NCBI GenBank assembly: GCA_013398295.1
Contig: VZSF01009846.1
Span: forward strand, 124,001-188,000
Length of the DNA stretch: 64,000 nt
Origin: Chionis minor
Taxonomy: Eukaryota > Chordata > Aves > Charadriiformes > Chionididae
Direction: 5' to 3'
Below the pieces are notes generated by a model, which did no database searches, was not told where the DNA came from, and saw nothing but the letters and a program-made list of their open reading frames with translations. Made by a program: the position numbers and the translations under genes. Each line of letters opens with the position of its first letter. The stretch's first letter is position 1. Of the stretch, positions 1 through 11,135 are shown in pieces.

Positions 1-765
1 AGAGACAAAATGGAGACTCTAAACTTGGTTGATTTCTTCATATTTAGTACCAAGGGAGAGCTCTAGTTGCATTCAGTATGTAAAACTGTGCACTGACCAG
101 CAGAATAATGAACTGGTAAAACAAATGGTTGACAGATGAACTGATGAACTAGAAAGATACCCTGATTAACCTGGTCAGGTACTCGGCTGAGGCCTCAGGG
201 TGACAGCAGTCTTATGAAAAACCATATTAAAAGATCTGTGCTATCTTACTGGTGAGTGACAGAATTAGCAATTGAACACACACTAAAGGAAGATGCCATT
301 AGATTCCAGGCACGAGGCAAGTTTTGTGATTGCTGAAAAGAGAGTAATTCCACAGCCCCACGCAGAGTAATGAATTACCAAAACTGCAAACCAGTTGCCT
401 TAATGAGCACAAATAATCCAGTATGTTTGCAATCATTATTTTAAAAGGATTAAACCTATTGTGTAGGAGAATCAATTCTATTTGGATTGTTTTGTTTATC
501 TTGCAGATAAACAGATTAACTTGTCTGCAGCCATAAACTAGCCAGAACTCTGGTGGTCAGGAAAAGGTGATGTGGGACCAGAGGGTGTCTAAGGAATATG
601 TAGATCCAACAGTTAATTTGACAGTTGGCAATCCAGCTCTCAAATTGATAAATGCAGTACTGGGGTTTTGTGGCACTGCTTTTGCTAAAGCTGAAGCCTA
701 CAGAGATATTAAAATCTAAAATGTTAGAGCACAGTCCAAGAAGAAGGACCAACTGAATACTGAAT
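1..765. other. Noncoding flank, nothing recognised
   Basis: AT-rich sequence up to the first CR1 element. Open frames here are short and look random. I see no repeat family, RNA gene or splice-bounded exon. Confidence 0.5.
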
Positions 766-1245
766 ACACCACCCGGAATACTGTGTCCAGCTCTGGAGCC
801 CCCAAAATAAGAAGGACATGGACCTGTTGAAGCAGGTCCAGAGGAGGGCCACAAAGATGATCAGAGGGCTGGAGCACCTAACATGTGAAGACAGGCTGAG
901 AGAGTTGGCGTCGTTCAGCTTGGAGATGACTCCAGGGAGACCTTATTGTAGCCTTCCAGTACTTAAAGGAGGCTCGTAAGAAAGATGGAGAGAGACTTTT
1001 TATCAGGGCATGTAGTGATAGGACGATGGGGCAATGGCTTCAAACTGGAAGACGGTAGATTTAGATTAGATATTAGGCAGAAGTTTTTCACTCTGAGGTT
1101 CGTGAGGCACTGGAACAGGTTGCCCAGGGAAGTTGTGGAGGCCCCATCCCTTGAAGTGTTCAATGCCAGGGTAGATGAGGCTTTGAGCAACCAGGTCTAG
1201 TGGAAGGTGTCTTTGCCCCTGGTATAGGGGCTGGAACTAGGTGAT

Positions 1246-1309
1246 TACAGAATCACAGAACGGTTTAGGTTGGAAGGAACCTTAGAGGTCATGCAGTTCC
1301 AACCCCCCT
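1246..1309 (-). mobile_element. CR1 3' terminus, inverted, nested in the CR1 above
   Basis: Read on the minus strand, this is a CR1 3' end: a GGGGGGTTGGAACT start, the AAGGTTCCTTCCAACC block and a terminal TTCTGTGATTCTG. It sits inside the 3' UTR of the plus-strand CR1, between GAT at 1243-1245 and GAT at 1310-1312. The host UTR resumes at 1310 (GATCTTTAAGG), as expected from the uninterrupted copy at 60132. It may be an independent, very short CR1 insertion with a 3-bp duplication, or an inverted copy of the neighbouring tail made by template switching. Confidence 0.85.
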
Positions 1310-1354
1310 GATCTTTAAGGTTCCTTCCAACCTAAACTATTCTATGAGTCTATG
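1247..1354. repeat. Inverted repeat formed by two CR1 tails
   Basis: The arms 1263-1283 and 1317-1337 are perfectly complementary over 21 bp, separated by 33 bp. Pairing continues outward with a few mismatches to about 1247 and 1354, so each arm is about 37 bp. Both arms are CR1 3' ends in opposite orientation. DNA or RNA from here could fold into a long hairpin. Confidence 0.9.
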
Positions 1355-1356
1355 AA

Positions 1357-1800
1357 TAAACTCCATCTCCATATCCGCAAGAACTTGGATAAATATACAA
1401 AATGGGGTTTCGTATTTGAACTGAAACGTTTCTCCAGAAATTGTTCATGTTTTCTGTGCATTGAAAGTATTGAAATGTGAAAGTAAACACATGGGAGTTC
1501 AAAAGCTGCAAGCCATTCAACAATAACTACACTTGATACAGCAACGAATGAGAGCTTTAGGATACTGAAGATCCAGCAAGGCTTTACATTCCTTTTTTCC
1601 GTGGGAACTAAAACTTTTCCTTCTGAACTTCTGAAATACATCCTTCAGTAATTCTACATGCAAGACAAGAGACTTGTTGTCTTAAAATATATCCCATCAC
1701 ATGAGGAAGAGAAGAGAGCATTTACCTCCACTAGCAAGAACACAGCCATCGGGCAGAGTGAAGTGACTCTCCTTTGCTCAGGATGCGTAAGCCTTCATTT
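1357..1800. other. Noncoding, nothing recognised
   Basis: No clear repeat or exon. Part of it (from about 1740) may be the more eroded 5' side of the CR1 piece that follows, but I cannot align it convincingly. Confidence 0.4.
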
Positions 1801-1930
1801 GAGACACTGCATCCAGTCCTGCACAACCCCAGTACATGATAGGTATTAAGAAACTGAGGGGAGTCCAGCAGCATCTGGATGGTTATCATCTGGATGCACC
1901 ACATGTGAAGAGATACTAGAAGCTGGTTTG
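1801..1930 (+). mobile_element. CR1 LINE fragment, strongly diverged
   Basis: Words in CR1 order can be followed: an ACTGCATCCAGTCCTG stretch (the YC.QL block of ORF2), then CCCCAGTACA, GGGAGTCCAG (the VQ block) and GCACC.CATGTGAAGAG (the EH/YE block). They correspond to 59655-59785 of the long copy. The remainder is mutated with many stops. It is older than the copy at 766-1356. Confidence 0.65.
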
Positions 1931-4900
1931 CTTACCTCGAAACAGGGTTAACAATGGGGAATCTAATTGCCATCCTATCTGTAACAGTTTTAGCATTAAA
2001 TTGTACCTCTATGACAGGTGATTTTAGTTCATCTTGTTAAAGATTACATATCTCATTGGTCTAGACAGCCCACCTCATAACAAAGAACGGTATTTAGTAA
2101 TAAATAACAACTATCCCTTAGAAGAACAGTTGATAAGGAACACAATTTCAATGCATTCATGAGGATTCAATTGCTCAGATTATTTTTCACAGGGAGTCAA
2201 CCCAAATGAAATCACTAGAAGCTGGCAATCACACTTTTTAGATAGCCACTGTGCTTCACTCTTAGAAAACGTTAAACTGGATGCACAAGTAATTTCAACA
2301 GATATTGGCTGATCAGCAGTGACAGTAGACAGGAAGATGGTTCAGATAACTTGGTAGTCAGACAGTAAAATTCACAAGTGACAAGTCTGTTGAATGGTCT
2401 GTCTTGGGGTCCAAAGAGTTTGCTGACCTCTTGCGTGTCTGTCACCACCAGTTTAAAATTGCTGCAACCGAAGTCTGATTCATGACTTCTAAACAATGCA
2501 AAAGTACACCAGCACAATCTCCAACAGCTCCAAAACTTTAAAGAGAGTATAAAACATCCATAAAGAGTAAGACAGGACTGAATACCCAAAGGGTCTGGAG
2601 CTCTTGGATTAAAAAATTGCTGCTAATAGTCAGTTACGCCTCTAGACACTACCATTCAGAGCACCACCTAGCCATAGGGTTCTTGGTATAGAATCAAAAT
2701 CCTACAGTCAGATAATACGAGGTGCTGGATTCACTTCAACTGTTTAAACATGTTTAATAGAAAGTCAATAGGTTAATTTTGCATCAGTGGTTGCATAGCC
2801 CGTTCTCTCAGAATAAAGACAGCATAAAAACACAAGGCTGGCATAAACTCTGTATTAGTTGCATATATTCTAGATAATGTGACAGAATGGCAATCATGTA
2901 CCCAACATCACAATTCTTCTGTGAGCAATCCGGTAGTGCAGAGATACAGTATTAATGATTGTGAAATCATGCCTAGACTCCATGGCATAAAGTTAATTGT
3001 GAAACCATGGCATTAAAGTTAATTTCTTCTCCAGGTACTGACTGGCTGTGAATTGAACTGAAAATGCTATTTACAGGCCAGTATGTGGCAATATTTCCAA
3101 GCAAACAAGAGACCGAAGAGGCGAAGATGAATATCAAAATGGTGCTGTAAATTACCTTGCTGAAAGCTCTTACCCAAAAGCTCCCTGGCATATTTCACTA
3201 CTGTGAAGCCATACCACAAGGCATCTCAGAGATTGTTATTCAGATGATAATAATAATGGTTACTAGAAAATGCTGCATTTTCTACACTTCTGTTTAGTGC
3301 AGCATAGCATCATCTCCTTAGTAGTTGCATCTTCCTGTATAATGCATTTTGCTAACACTGTTTATAGAAACCAAGACACGTATAAACACTGACAGAGATA
3401 CACATTCAAATCCTACACAAAAATTCGTGAAGTTTCAAGACAGTTTACATTGGTTACTTCATGAAACCCCAGCATACCACTGCTTGTAGTTGCTGACTAC
3501 AAAAAGCTCCTAAATTCTCTCCAGTCAAATGACTACAGTTGAAATCGCAAAATGATGCAAGAATTTTAAAACAAAATGTAGCTTTGTCACAGTCCTAACC
3601 ACAGTGGTTTAAATATACAATGGTTTCATAGCCTAGAAAACATCTGAGACCAGCTCTGACCGAGGATTACAAAGAAAGTAATTAGTTCACGCAGATCAAT
3701 CCAGAAATCAATGATCAACCTCAGCATCAAGAGCCTGCAACAGCGGCTATTGTCCAGCCTGGTCATGACTCTTCTAGGAGCCAGGAGGAACAGAGAGACC
3801 GTCTCTCACCATCCCTGTAATTCCCAATCAGGTGAACAGCCTGTCCCTCTATTTCTAAACTACTGCATTGGCAGTTGTGGGAAATGAAGTAGTGTGTCTC
3901 AGTCATAACCAACATCATGCAGAAGAAGAGTAATTCAAATTCAAGTTATATTCGTCTGAGCACTTAATTAGTGAGAAACAAAATACTCACTCATCCAAAG
4001 AGTCTTAGTACATCCAAGACAGAGTCTTACTACAGGAAAAAACCACTGTTCTTGCATACATGTGTTTGAAGAGCACATATGGAAGAAAAGGGTACTCTTG
4101 TTATGTATTTGGAACAACAGAACTGCAAAATAGCAATGTATAATGCCAGAAAGGTGGAACAGAGACCTTTCTTACCGCAAGAAAAGCTTATTGCTTTCCA
4201 TATTGCAAGGGACTGACAATGGTAGATACCACCAGTAGATTTTTTCTACTGCCAATAAGGAACTTTGATGGACTATGGTCACAGGCCAACATAAGTCCAT
4301 ATAGTAAAAAAATATATACGCATTCAGCTTATTCCTACTGAATAAGGATTTGACCAGAATGGTTCACTAGTACTGTAGAGAAATTTAAAAAAAAGAGATT
4401 TTCAAAAAAGTTAAATACATGTTACGTTTCACAGTGATAAAAGCTTTCTGCTCCATCAGTGCAATAAATTTATTTAATGCCTTCAACGAAGTAAACAAAT
4501 TTTAAGAATCTATAGATCTCAAAGTACGCCCAATATTTTTGCCAGTATAGCTACTTTTCAGCAAACTGCGATGAACACTTCATTAGTTGGGCTTTTTTGT
4601 AGTTGCTTCTCAGTGAATTGCAGTGACCATATTATTAGATGGGCTTTTTAATTTCTTTCTTTTTTTCAGTCCCTTGTCAGGGAGCCTGTTCATGCTATAC
4701 CAGAAATGATTCCTTCAACTCTACTGTAATGTAAAAAATCTAGTATCAAAGGAAAAAACTTGTCCTAAAACCCATGGGTAAATATTAGGTGCATATATGC
4801 AACGTTCACTGTTTAAAATCTTGTGTATCTTAAATCTGTCCTTTTAAACATTTTTTTTCAATTCAAGCTCTTCTGAATAACAGGGAGGAAAAAAGGCACC

Positions 4901-7344
4901 TGAAATAAGTAAGCTGATTTTAGAGATTTTTCTTTCTAGCAAAAATGAAAAGTGCTCGTGGGTATATATACTTTATGTAAATGCTTAGCACAAAATAATT
5001 TTATCATAGTTAAGATATATTTCAGTGGACAAAAGACAGGAATAAACAGGGGAAAAGTAAGACGTTTTAATGTATGCATTGAATTAATCCTACATCAATG
5101 TAGATTAAGAGACCTACAGTGGTAAATGAAAGTCTATAAAAAAAATACACATTTGAGCTTTCCAGCATCTCTGAGAATTTACCAAATTTATAGTACCTTT
5201 GTTCGCAGGTTTGTGCATCATCTGCAGCACAGCATAAGATTAGATTGGCTATGCAGCCTAATTCTTTCTTGATACATTTACCTAGCCCCAGCTCCAATGT
5301 TCAGTTATCCCTTCACTGAAAGATGAAATGGCTTGCAACCGCTTCTGCTGACTTCATTTTCCTCTTGATCCTCAACATTAAAAGCTGAAGTTTTAAAAGT
5401 GGCACTTCTGAAAAAGCTTAGGAGATTGTAAGAGTGTTAACTTTCCTCATACATAATTTCGTGGCAGCAATTTATATTTTTTTATTAGGACTAAAGTGCA
5501 GATTTGTATAAATGAGTGGGAAATTCAGTTCCCTCATGTTGCAGTGAAGAGCAGTAACAGCTTGACTCTTGAGATATTATTTATTTATTTTCAGTCCTAG
5601 CTTGGACATGTTTTGCATGAGAGATTACTTGAATTTCTACACTACCTAGGTTCTACTTTCACACTCCAATAGAAAATGTATAAATCACACAAAGTAATGT
5701 TTTCTTGTGACCCCCTATATAAGCTTTTTTTTTTTTTAAAAAAAAGGCACTCCTACAATATAAAAATGTTTCTATCAATGAGTTAAAAGTCTGAAATCTC
5801 CTTTGAAAATTACTCATTTTTCAAAAAATCCAATTAATTAACAAGCAGGTTTTAGGCAAATCCATCTGTCCATTCCAAAAGACAATTAATACCTTTGCCC
5901 AGAATATTAAATCTTACATGACCACAGAAGTACTGACAATTCAGTACTGTACCATCTTGCTAGAGGGAAAATGTTGAGTAGCTCTTTTGTAAACCCTATT
6001 AAAAATGTATGACATACTTTTTATTTTGGAAAATCTAATTTTTTAATCCATAACCCTTAAATGTCACACACATTAAAAACCAACACGCATTCTAAACAAA
6101 GCAGGTCAGAACCAGGCAGCATATGTTAATAACAATGGGGCTATTAGCATGAAATCACAATACCAGTCTTAACACGAGTAGGTCACATGTCTGTACAGCA
6201 AGCTGACTGACAACATGAATCTTCTCAATATGCAAACCTTTTGTCCCAAACTACTTTTGTGGCAATTGTGACGCAGGTATCTTATGCAGTCATGAGAAAG
6301 CAAGTGGCATTATTTTTAAAACACATACCTGTATTTGGTTTTGGCCAAGAAGAAGAAGAACCAGCAGAGGACAGAACAATAAATTAAATGGGGAGAAAAA
6401 TACCATTAAAAAAAATCTAAGATATAAAATGCTATTGTTTCCTCTGCTACAAATGACTTCAGAAGAGACTTTAAAGCATGCCATAGGAATATCTAGTATT
6501 GCCATGGAAGTCAGAGATACAGCCTCGAAGAAGCTATTTTCTGTTGCCATACCACAAAATGAAAGGATCTGGAAAACACGGGCATATTTAGACTCTGCTC
6601 CTAATCCAAGGAGATCCCAAAGCCACATACATACTCCCTTAAAAAATTTACTTCTCAAACTTGAAAGCACCTCAACACAAAAAAGAAGCACCTTCTGTCA
6701 CACTCTGCTATCCATAACTTCAACTATATTTTTATTCCACCAATTTCAGTCAGTAAGCTCTCTCTGGACTTTTTCTCCATCTGTTTGCAGGTAACTATTT
6801 CAAACACTTGGGATTGTTGTCAAAGGTCCCTGAAGGTGCACCTTGCAGCAGGGTGTCTGGCCTTCAGAAGTCATCAACCATTAAGTTGGTTTTAACAAAT
6901 CTAACTACAGTATGGAAAGAACCTTTGCAGGTGTGTCTGTTTAACTGACAAACTTGGAAATACACTCTTTGTCATTACAATCTTTGCTTAGTGTTGAAGT
7001 ACTAGACCCTACCGGTCCTTCAGTTAAATCTACCACAAAACACAAATTCTGACAAATTCTCAAGTAAGTCTCACAATGGATGTAACACCAGGAATAACGG
7101 AACAAAGATCTGGCATGAGAAACGTGGCAGAAATGAGTAGGTAAAGCTTCCCTTAAAAGATAATTAGCTTTCCAGGTAAAAAAAAAAATTCTAATTTTCA
7201 GATTTCTTCTGTTTCACTGTTAACAGTCTGAAACTGATGACTTTACAGGTAGCAGAGTATGTGTATCCCCACTGGACACCCTCCCAGATTCCAACTGGAT
7301 TTCTTGAGCCTTATGTGGGTTTATCTGTCTAATAATTCTCAGCA
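1931..7344. other. AT-rich noncoding DNA
   Basis: No exon, RNA gene or recognised repeat was found. The longest open frames are at 6290-6691 (-) and 6429-6794 (+). They overlap on opposite strands, resemble nothing I know and are probably chance. A T/A homopolymer junction lies at 5725-5745. Confidence 0.5.
5725..5745. repeat. Poly-T/poly-A junction (T13A8)
   Basis: Thirteen T followed directly by eight A, a self-complementary homopolymer junction. Similar junctions occur at 45953-45971, 56559-56572 and 63670-63687. Confidence 0.9.
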
Positions 7345-7455
7345 GACCTCTATTCACAAGCTTGTCCCATCTTCCCTTAAACCCACGTAAAACATTTGCG
7401 CCCACATTTCTGGGCAAGGCTTTCCAACGGATTATTACTTCTGATGTGAACGTAT
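7345..7455 (-). mobile_element. Ancient CR1-type LINE remnant (ORF2 C-terminus)
   Basis: On the minus strand the translation reads TSEVIIRWKALPRNVGANVL and continues with a FKGR segment. It lines up with the CR1 ORF2 C-terminus ([25 protein letters not shown]) in order and spacing. On the plus strand it has the layout of old amniote CR1 copies in reverse: TTAAACCCACGTAAA, a degenerate CACATTTCTGGGCAAGG, then TTCCAACGGATTATTACTTC. No frame stays intact outside this block. Confidence 0.65.
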
Positions 7456-10400
7456 CAAGACTTCAGCTTTAATTAAAAAAACACATCCTGACATATCAGG
7501 TCCCTTTATAAAGTTAGTGTGAGTCAATGGCAGTTCCACTGCTAATCTCAGTAAATGCCTTCTTCCATCTGTTAATTGTCATGCTATTGTCAAATTGAAG
7601 GGAATATATTAAGATGCTACTTAAAGGTTATAGTACATTTTATCCACTCAGCTTTAGAAAGACGTGTTTTCTAATGCAATAATAAGTGATTTGCTTTAAC
7701 TCCCAAAGCACCTTAGTCATCAGTTCAGTATTCTTCCACCTTCAGACCAGCTTCTCTTTAATGAAGAATCCACTCTTCTCTCTATGCACAGAACTTATGA
7801 TTTGAGAGTCTTTTACTTTCTTTCAGAAAACAGAAGATGCTTAACTCCAGGAATGGGCAAAATATGACTTTAGAATGGAAGTGAACTTTAGAAAAGCATG
7901 ATTTCAAGCTTTTTAATTGTAATCAAATTGTCATCAATATAAAATTATTAAAAGTAATAACATGTTGATTCTGAAATTTATTTTTAAATTATTTTTATGA
8001 AATGACATCGGTCATGAAACAGAATTACTGCTCACCATCAATCAGCTTGCAAACTTCCGTTATTTTCTTAATTATTTTTTCATCACCTGGATAATTCCTT
8101 CAATTTTGCATTTCCTAAAGCTGAAACCCCCTTTTTGTACGAAAAGGTTGTTGTCCCTTACACTTAGGAATTACAGAATATTGCATTATTTTTAAGTAAA
8201 CACAATTACAAAGCACGGTAACTGATTCAATTACAGTTTACTCAGAGTAAGTACATACTATTTCTTTTACACTTACATTTTGCAAATGTAAGAACCCAAC
8301 GATTCCCTTTTATATCAAATAATGGACAATAATGTGTCAACTATTAATAAACTTATTACTTATTATTAAATTTATAGTAAAAATAACAAATTTAACTAGC
8401 ACCAGGACTAACTACTAAGAATCAGTCAGACTGGAAAAATTATGTAATTGAGTTTTTCCCTGCCAAAGCACATAGTCCCTCTCTAGACAGTAAAATATTC
8501 TTCCTTCCTTGTGTAAAATCTTTATGCAAGGTTATCACTTCAATACATCTGCTTAGTCTCTTATTTCATGAAAATGCAGCCTGTTGCTCTACTGTAGAAA
8601 ACTCCCAGCAACATGCTACAAAAACTGGACTGTGCCTAAACACGTCTAAATAAACTTCAAGAGTTTGCATGCCCTTAGGTGACAGTATATTAGATTAATG
8701 TAAAAAGGATTTCCATCTAGCCAGATCTGGTAATGACTTACAATAGTTGCCAATTGCTTTATCAGCTGATGTTAAAAGAATAGCTGATTTCTATGTATCT
8801 ACAACTGGTTAGAGCTGCACAATTCAGAACAGTTCAGCTGACATATTTTTATCCATAAAGAGCAAACTGGGTAACATAAATAATCTTCTCAAATCCATGA
8901 ACAATGCAGACTTTTTGGTAGAATGCAGATGCTACATTCTCATAATAGCTTAGTCTCTTCTAATCGTTACAAATTTATATGCTACCACATGGTAGGAAGT
9001 AATGTCACCTAGCCACCTCAAAACTGAACATACCACAGACTGTTTTTCTTCCCTCTATCAAAACTTGGGAGAAAATTTTTTCAATAATAAAGCTACAACC
9101 CCTCTGAATTTAGCAAGTAAATCCATATTTTTTGAAAGCAAAATCTAAGTATTTAATCCAAAATACTGTTCAGAGCACAGGGAATTCATACCCATTAAAT
9201 TGCCTTACGTTTTTAACACAATTGAGGACACTTTATTACTGGGTTGGGTTTTTTGGTTGTGGGTTTTTTTTGTTTGTTTAAGGACATGAGCACCTAAAAC
9301 TTTATCTAAAGGACAAATAAGTAGATTATGTAAACTTCTTAATCTTAGTTGGAGTTTATAGTAATCTAAACACGAATAACATCCAATCATTCATATATGC
9401 TAACTTCTAAATCCAGATTTATTTAGTTTCTAAGGTTGTATCTTTTTCCCCATCATAAGCAATGTGATGTGTATCATTAAGGCTACGTAAAAATTCAAAT
9501 TAATAACACAGAAATATTTTCATTGCCTTTAACAGAATTCTGCGATTTTAGCCTGCAATTGTATTAGCATCACCCCAACTAACTGAACTATTTTAGTAAA
9601 GGCATATACTTGACTTAGGTCCATTGCTTTTTTTATAGAAACAAACAATAAGGAAGACTGTTATTCTCCTAATATGAAAAAAAAAACCCAAAGACAAGAA
9701 CACTATAAAACCATAATCTGTTCTAATGACTTGATGAATCTTGAGTCATAAAATAACACTCATGTTTAAGTTTAACATTCTGCAGGAAAGCATACTATGT
9801 GTGGAAGGAGAGAAGAGAGACATGAAAGAGGAAAAAAGTCTACAAGATACATATTCTACATCTAGGGAAATATTGAAAGATGCTTAGAGTGATCTTCTCT
9901 CCCTGAGTATCTGTCACAGCATTTTCCGAAACAGTATCTACACTCATGTAATTGTTAATGCTAGCATAACAGTTCTCTAAATTTATTCTGGCTCATGCCT
10001 GTTACGCTTATAAAACTCAACACAACGGCAGCACAGTTCTAGTTGAAGATCTTGCTGTGTCTCCTTGGCTGCCTATGCAACAATCTCAAACACAGGCTGC
10101 TGAGACAATCGTTGCTCTTCGTTTAGCAAACTCTTCTTCGTTGACAGATTTGTTTCTTTCTTTTTGTCTTTGCAGCCATGACGAAAACAAAGAACTTGCT
10201 GAATGCACGTATTGCCTTAGTCCTTGTGTACAGAAGTAGTTTAGTATTTGGTAACTCTGCAAATTTACTGGCATTTGTGTAATACAAAACAGCTCAACGT
10301 TTGGATGGCTTATGATTTCATAATGCATCTGTAGAGTTCATACATAATACATATTTTTCTGAGATTCATCCAAATAAAAGGAACTGAACAAACAGCAATC

Positions 10401-10929
10401 TGTGATGATGACATGGACGTCATCTTAGCTGGAAAATTTAGTGCTCCCTCAAAAATGAAGTAAGTAATTTTACCACTGCATTGAATATCACCACAGAATT
10501 ACACTGCAATAGCTAGTCTGAATTTTTAGAAAGTCGAATCCTCAGGGATGGTCTTTGCATATCTACTGCCCATACATGCAGAGAAATACTGTATTTAGTC
10601 TTCTATGTCATGAAGTACGAAGCTGTGCAGGCCATCTAGAAAGAGAATGGGAATACAGATCCTACGGAGTACTGAACACTTTGTATTTAACACTACATCA
10701 CTGGTATAATCCTATACCACTAAAATTTGCATTCTGTATACACCAAGTGTAGACAAGAGTTAGTCGTATAAAGGCAGGGAAAAATCAAAAGTGATTAATG
10801 ATTTAGATGCTTGAAGACAGCCCTTCAAATTCTTTTACACTGAAGGATTCCTTAAGTTTCTTACAGAGCATAAATACAACAGGAGTTTAGATATTATTGA
10901 AAAAGAAAGCTGTCAGGATAAAAGAACAT
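7456..10929. other. AT-rich noncoding DNA
   Basis: No gene or repeat family recognised. It contains a G/T-rich low-complexity tract at 9239-9280 and an A10CCC motif at 9677-9690. A strong-looking splice acceptor with a long T/C tract ends at 10175, but the sequence after it has no matching donor or recognisable protein. Confidence 0.5.
9239..9280. repeat. G/T-rich low-complexity tract
   Basis: Runs of GGG separated by T runs of two to eight bases. On the minus strand it reads as A-runs with CCC, the same style of tract seen at 33773-33815, 46277-46308 and 57337-57365. Confidence 0.8.
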
Positions 10930-11135
10930 TGGAATGCAAACAAGTGGACATAAATTAGCCAAATATTCAACTCAAATTCAAACAAAGGTTCCTAAACACT
11001 GTGACAGAGAAGCCTGGAAGAGTCTTTCTATCAAAGTAAATGGGGCCAAAAATCTGAACTAATTTTATAATAAAGATCACAGAATTTATGAAGCAGCTAT
11101 ATGACATAGCAACCTAATGAAAGCTAGGAAATAGT
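10930..11135 (+). mobile_element. Ancient CR1-type LINE remnant (3' part of ORF2)
   Basis: The order of words follows old amniote CR1 copies: a GTGGACATAAATTAGCC segment, AAGGTTCCTAA, GAAGCCTGGAAGAGTCTTTC (the position of the HWN.LP block), AATGGGGCCAAAAATCTGAA and GAATTTATGAA..GCTATATGA near the 3' end. The frame is broken repeatedly. Identification rests on recalled family layout, so the ends are approximate. It may extend upstream to about 10860. Confidence 0.65.

Larger units (their letters stand above)
766..1356 (+). mobile_element. CR1 LINE, 5'-truncated 3' end (interrupted by 1246-1309)
   Basis: This is the C-terminal part of a CR1 ORF2 plus the 3' UTR. It aligns by eye with the better copy at 59650-60175: both share the stretches encoding [17 protein letters not shown], the FRLDIR.KFF block and [19 protein letters not shown]. 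The ORF2 stop is TAG at 1198-1200, and the 3' UTR ends in the CR1 terminal motif TTCTATGA near 1341. The copy starts abruptly around 766, which is the usual 5' truncation of target-primed retroposition. A short deletion near 925-935 (the region matching LEKRRLRGD) puts the upstream part out of frame, so it is dead. The 3' UTR is split by a 64-bp CR1 piece in the opposite orientation. The match to CR1 is clear; the subfamily is not assigned. Confidence 0.93.

Noticed and set aside
6290..6794. Overlapping long open frames on both strands (133 and 121 codons)
   Set aside because: No protein likeness; the plus frame ends at a possible donor (GCAG then GTAACT) but no convincing acceptor or conserved composition supports an exon.
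10156..10260. Long T/C tract and CAG acceptor at 10175, followed by short open frames
   Set aside because: No donor is visible, neither frame is recognisable, and strong-looking acceptors are common by chance in T-rich introns.
10400..10500. TGATGATGA-like word resembling a C box of a C/D snoRNA
   Set aside because: No CTGA D box with flanking terminal stem at a suitable distance.
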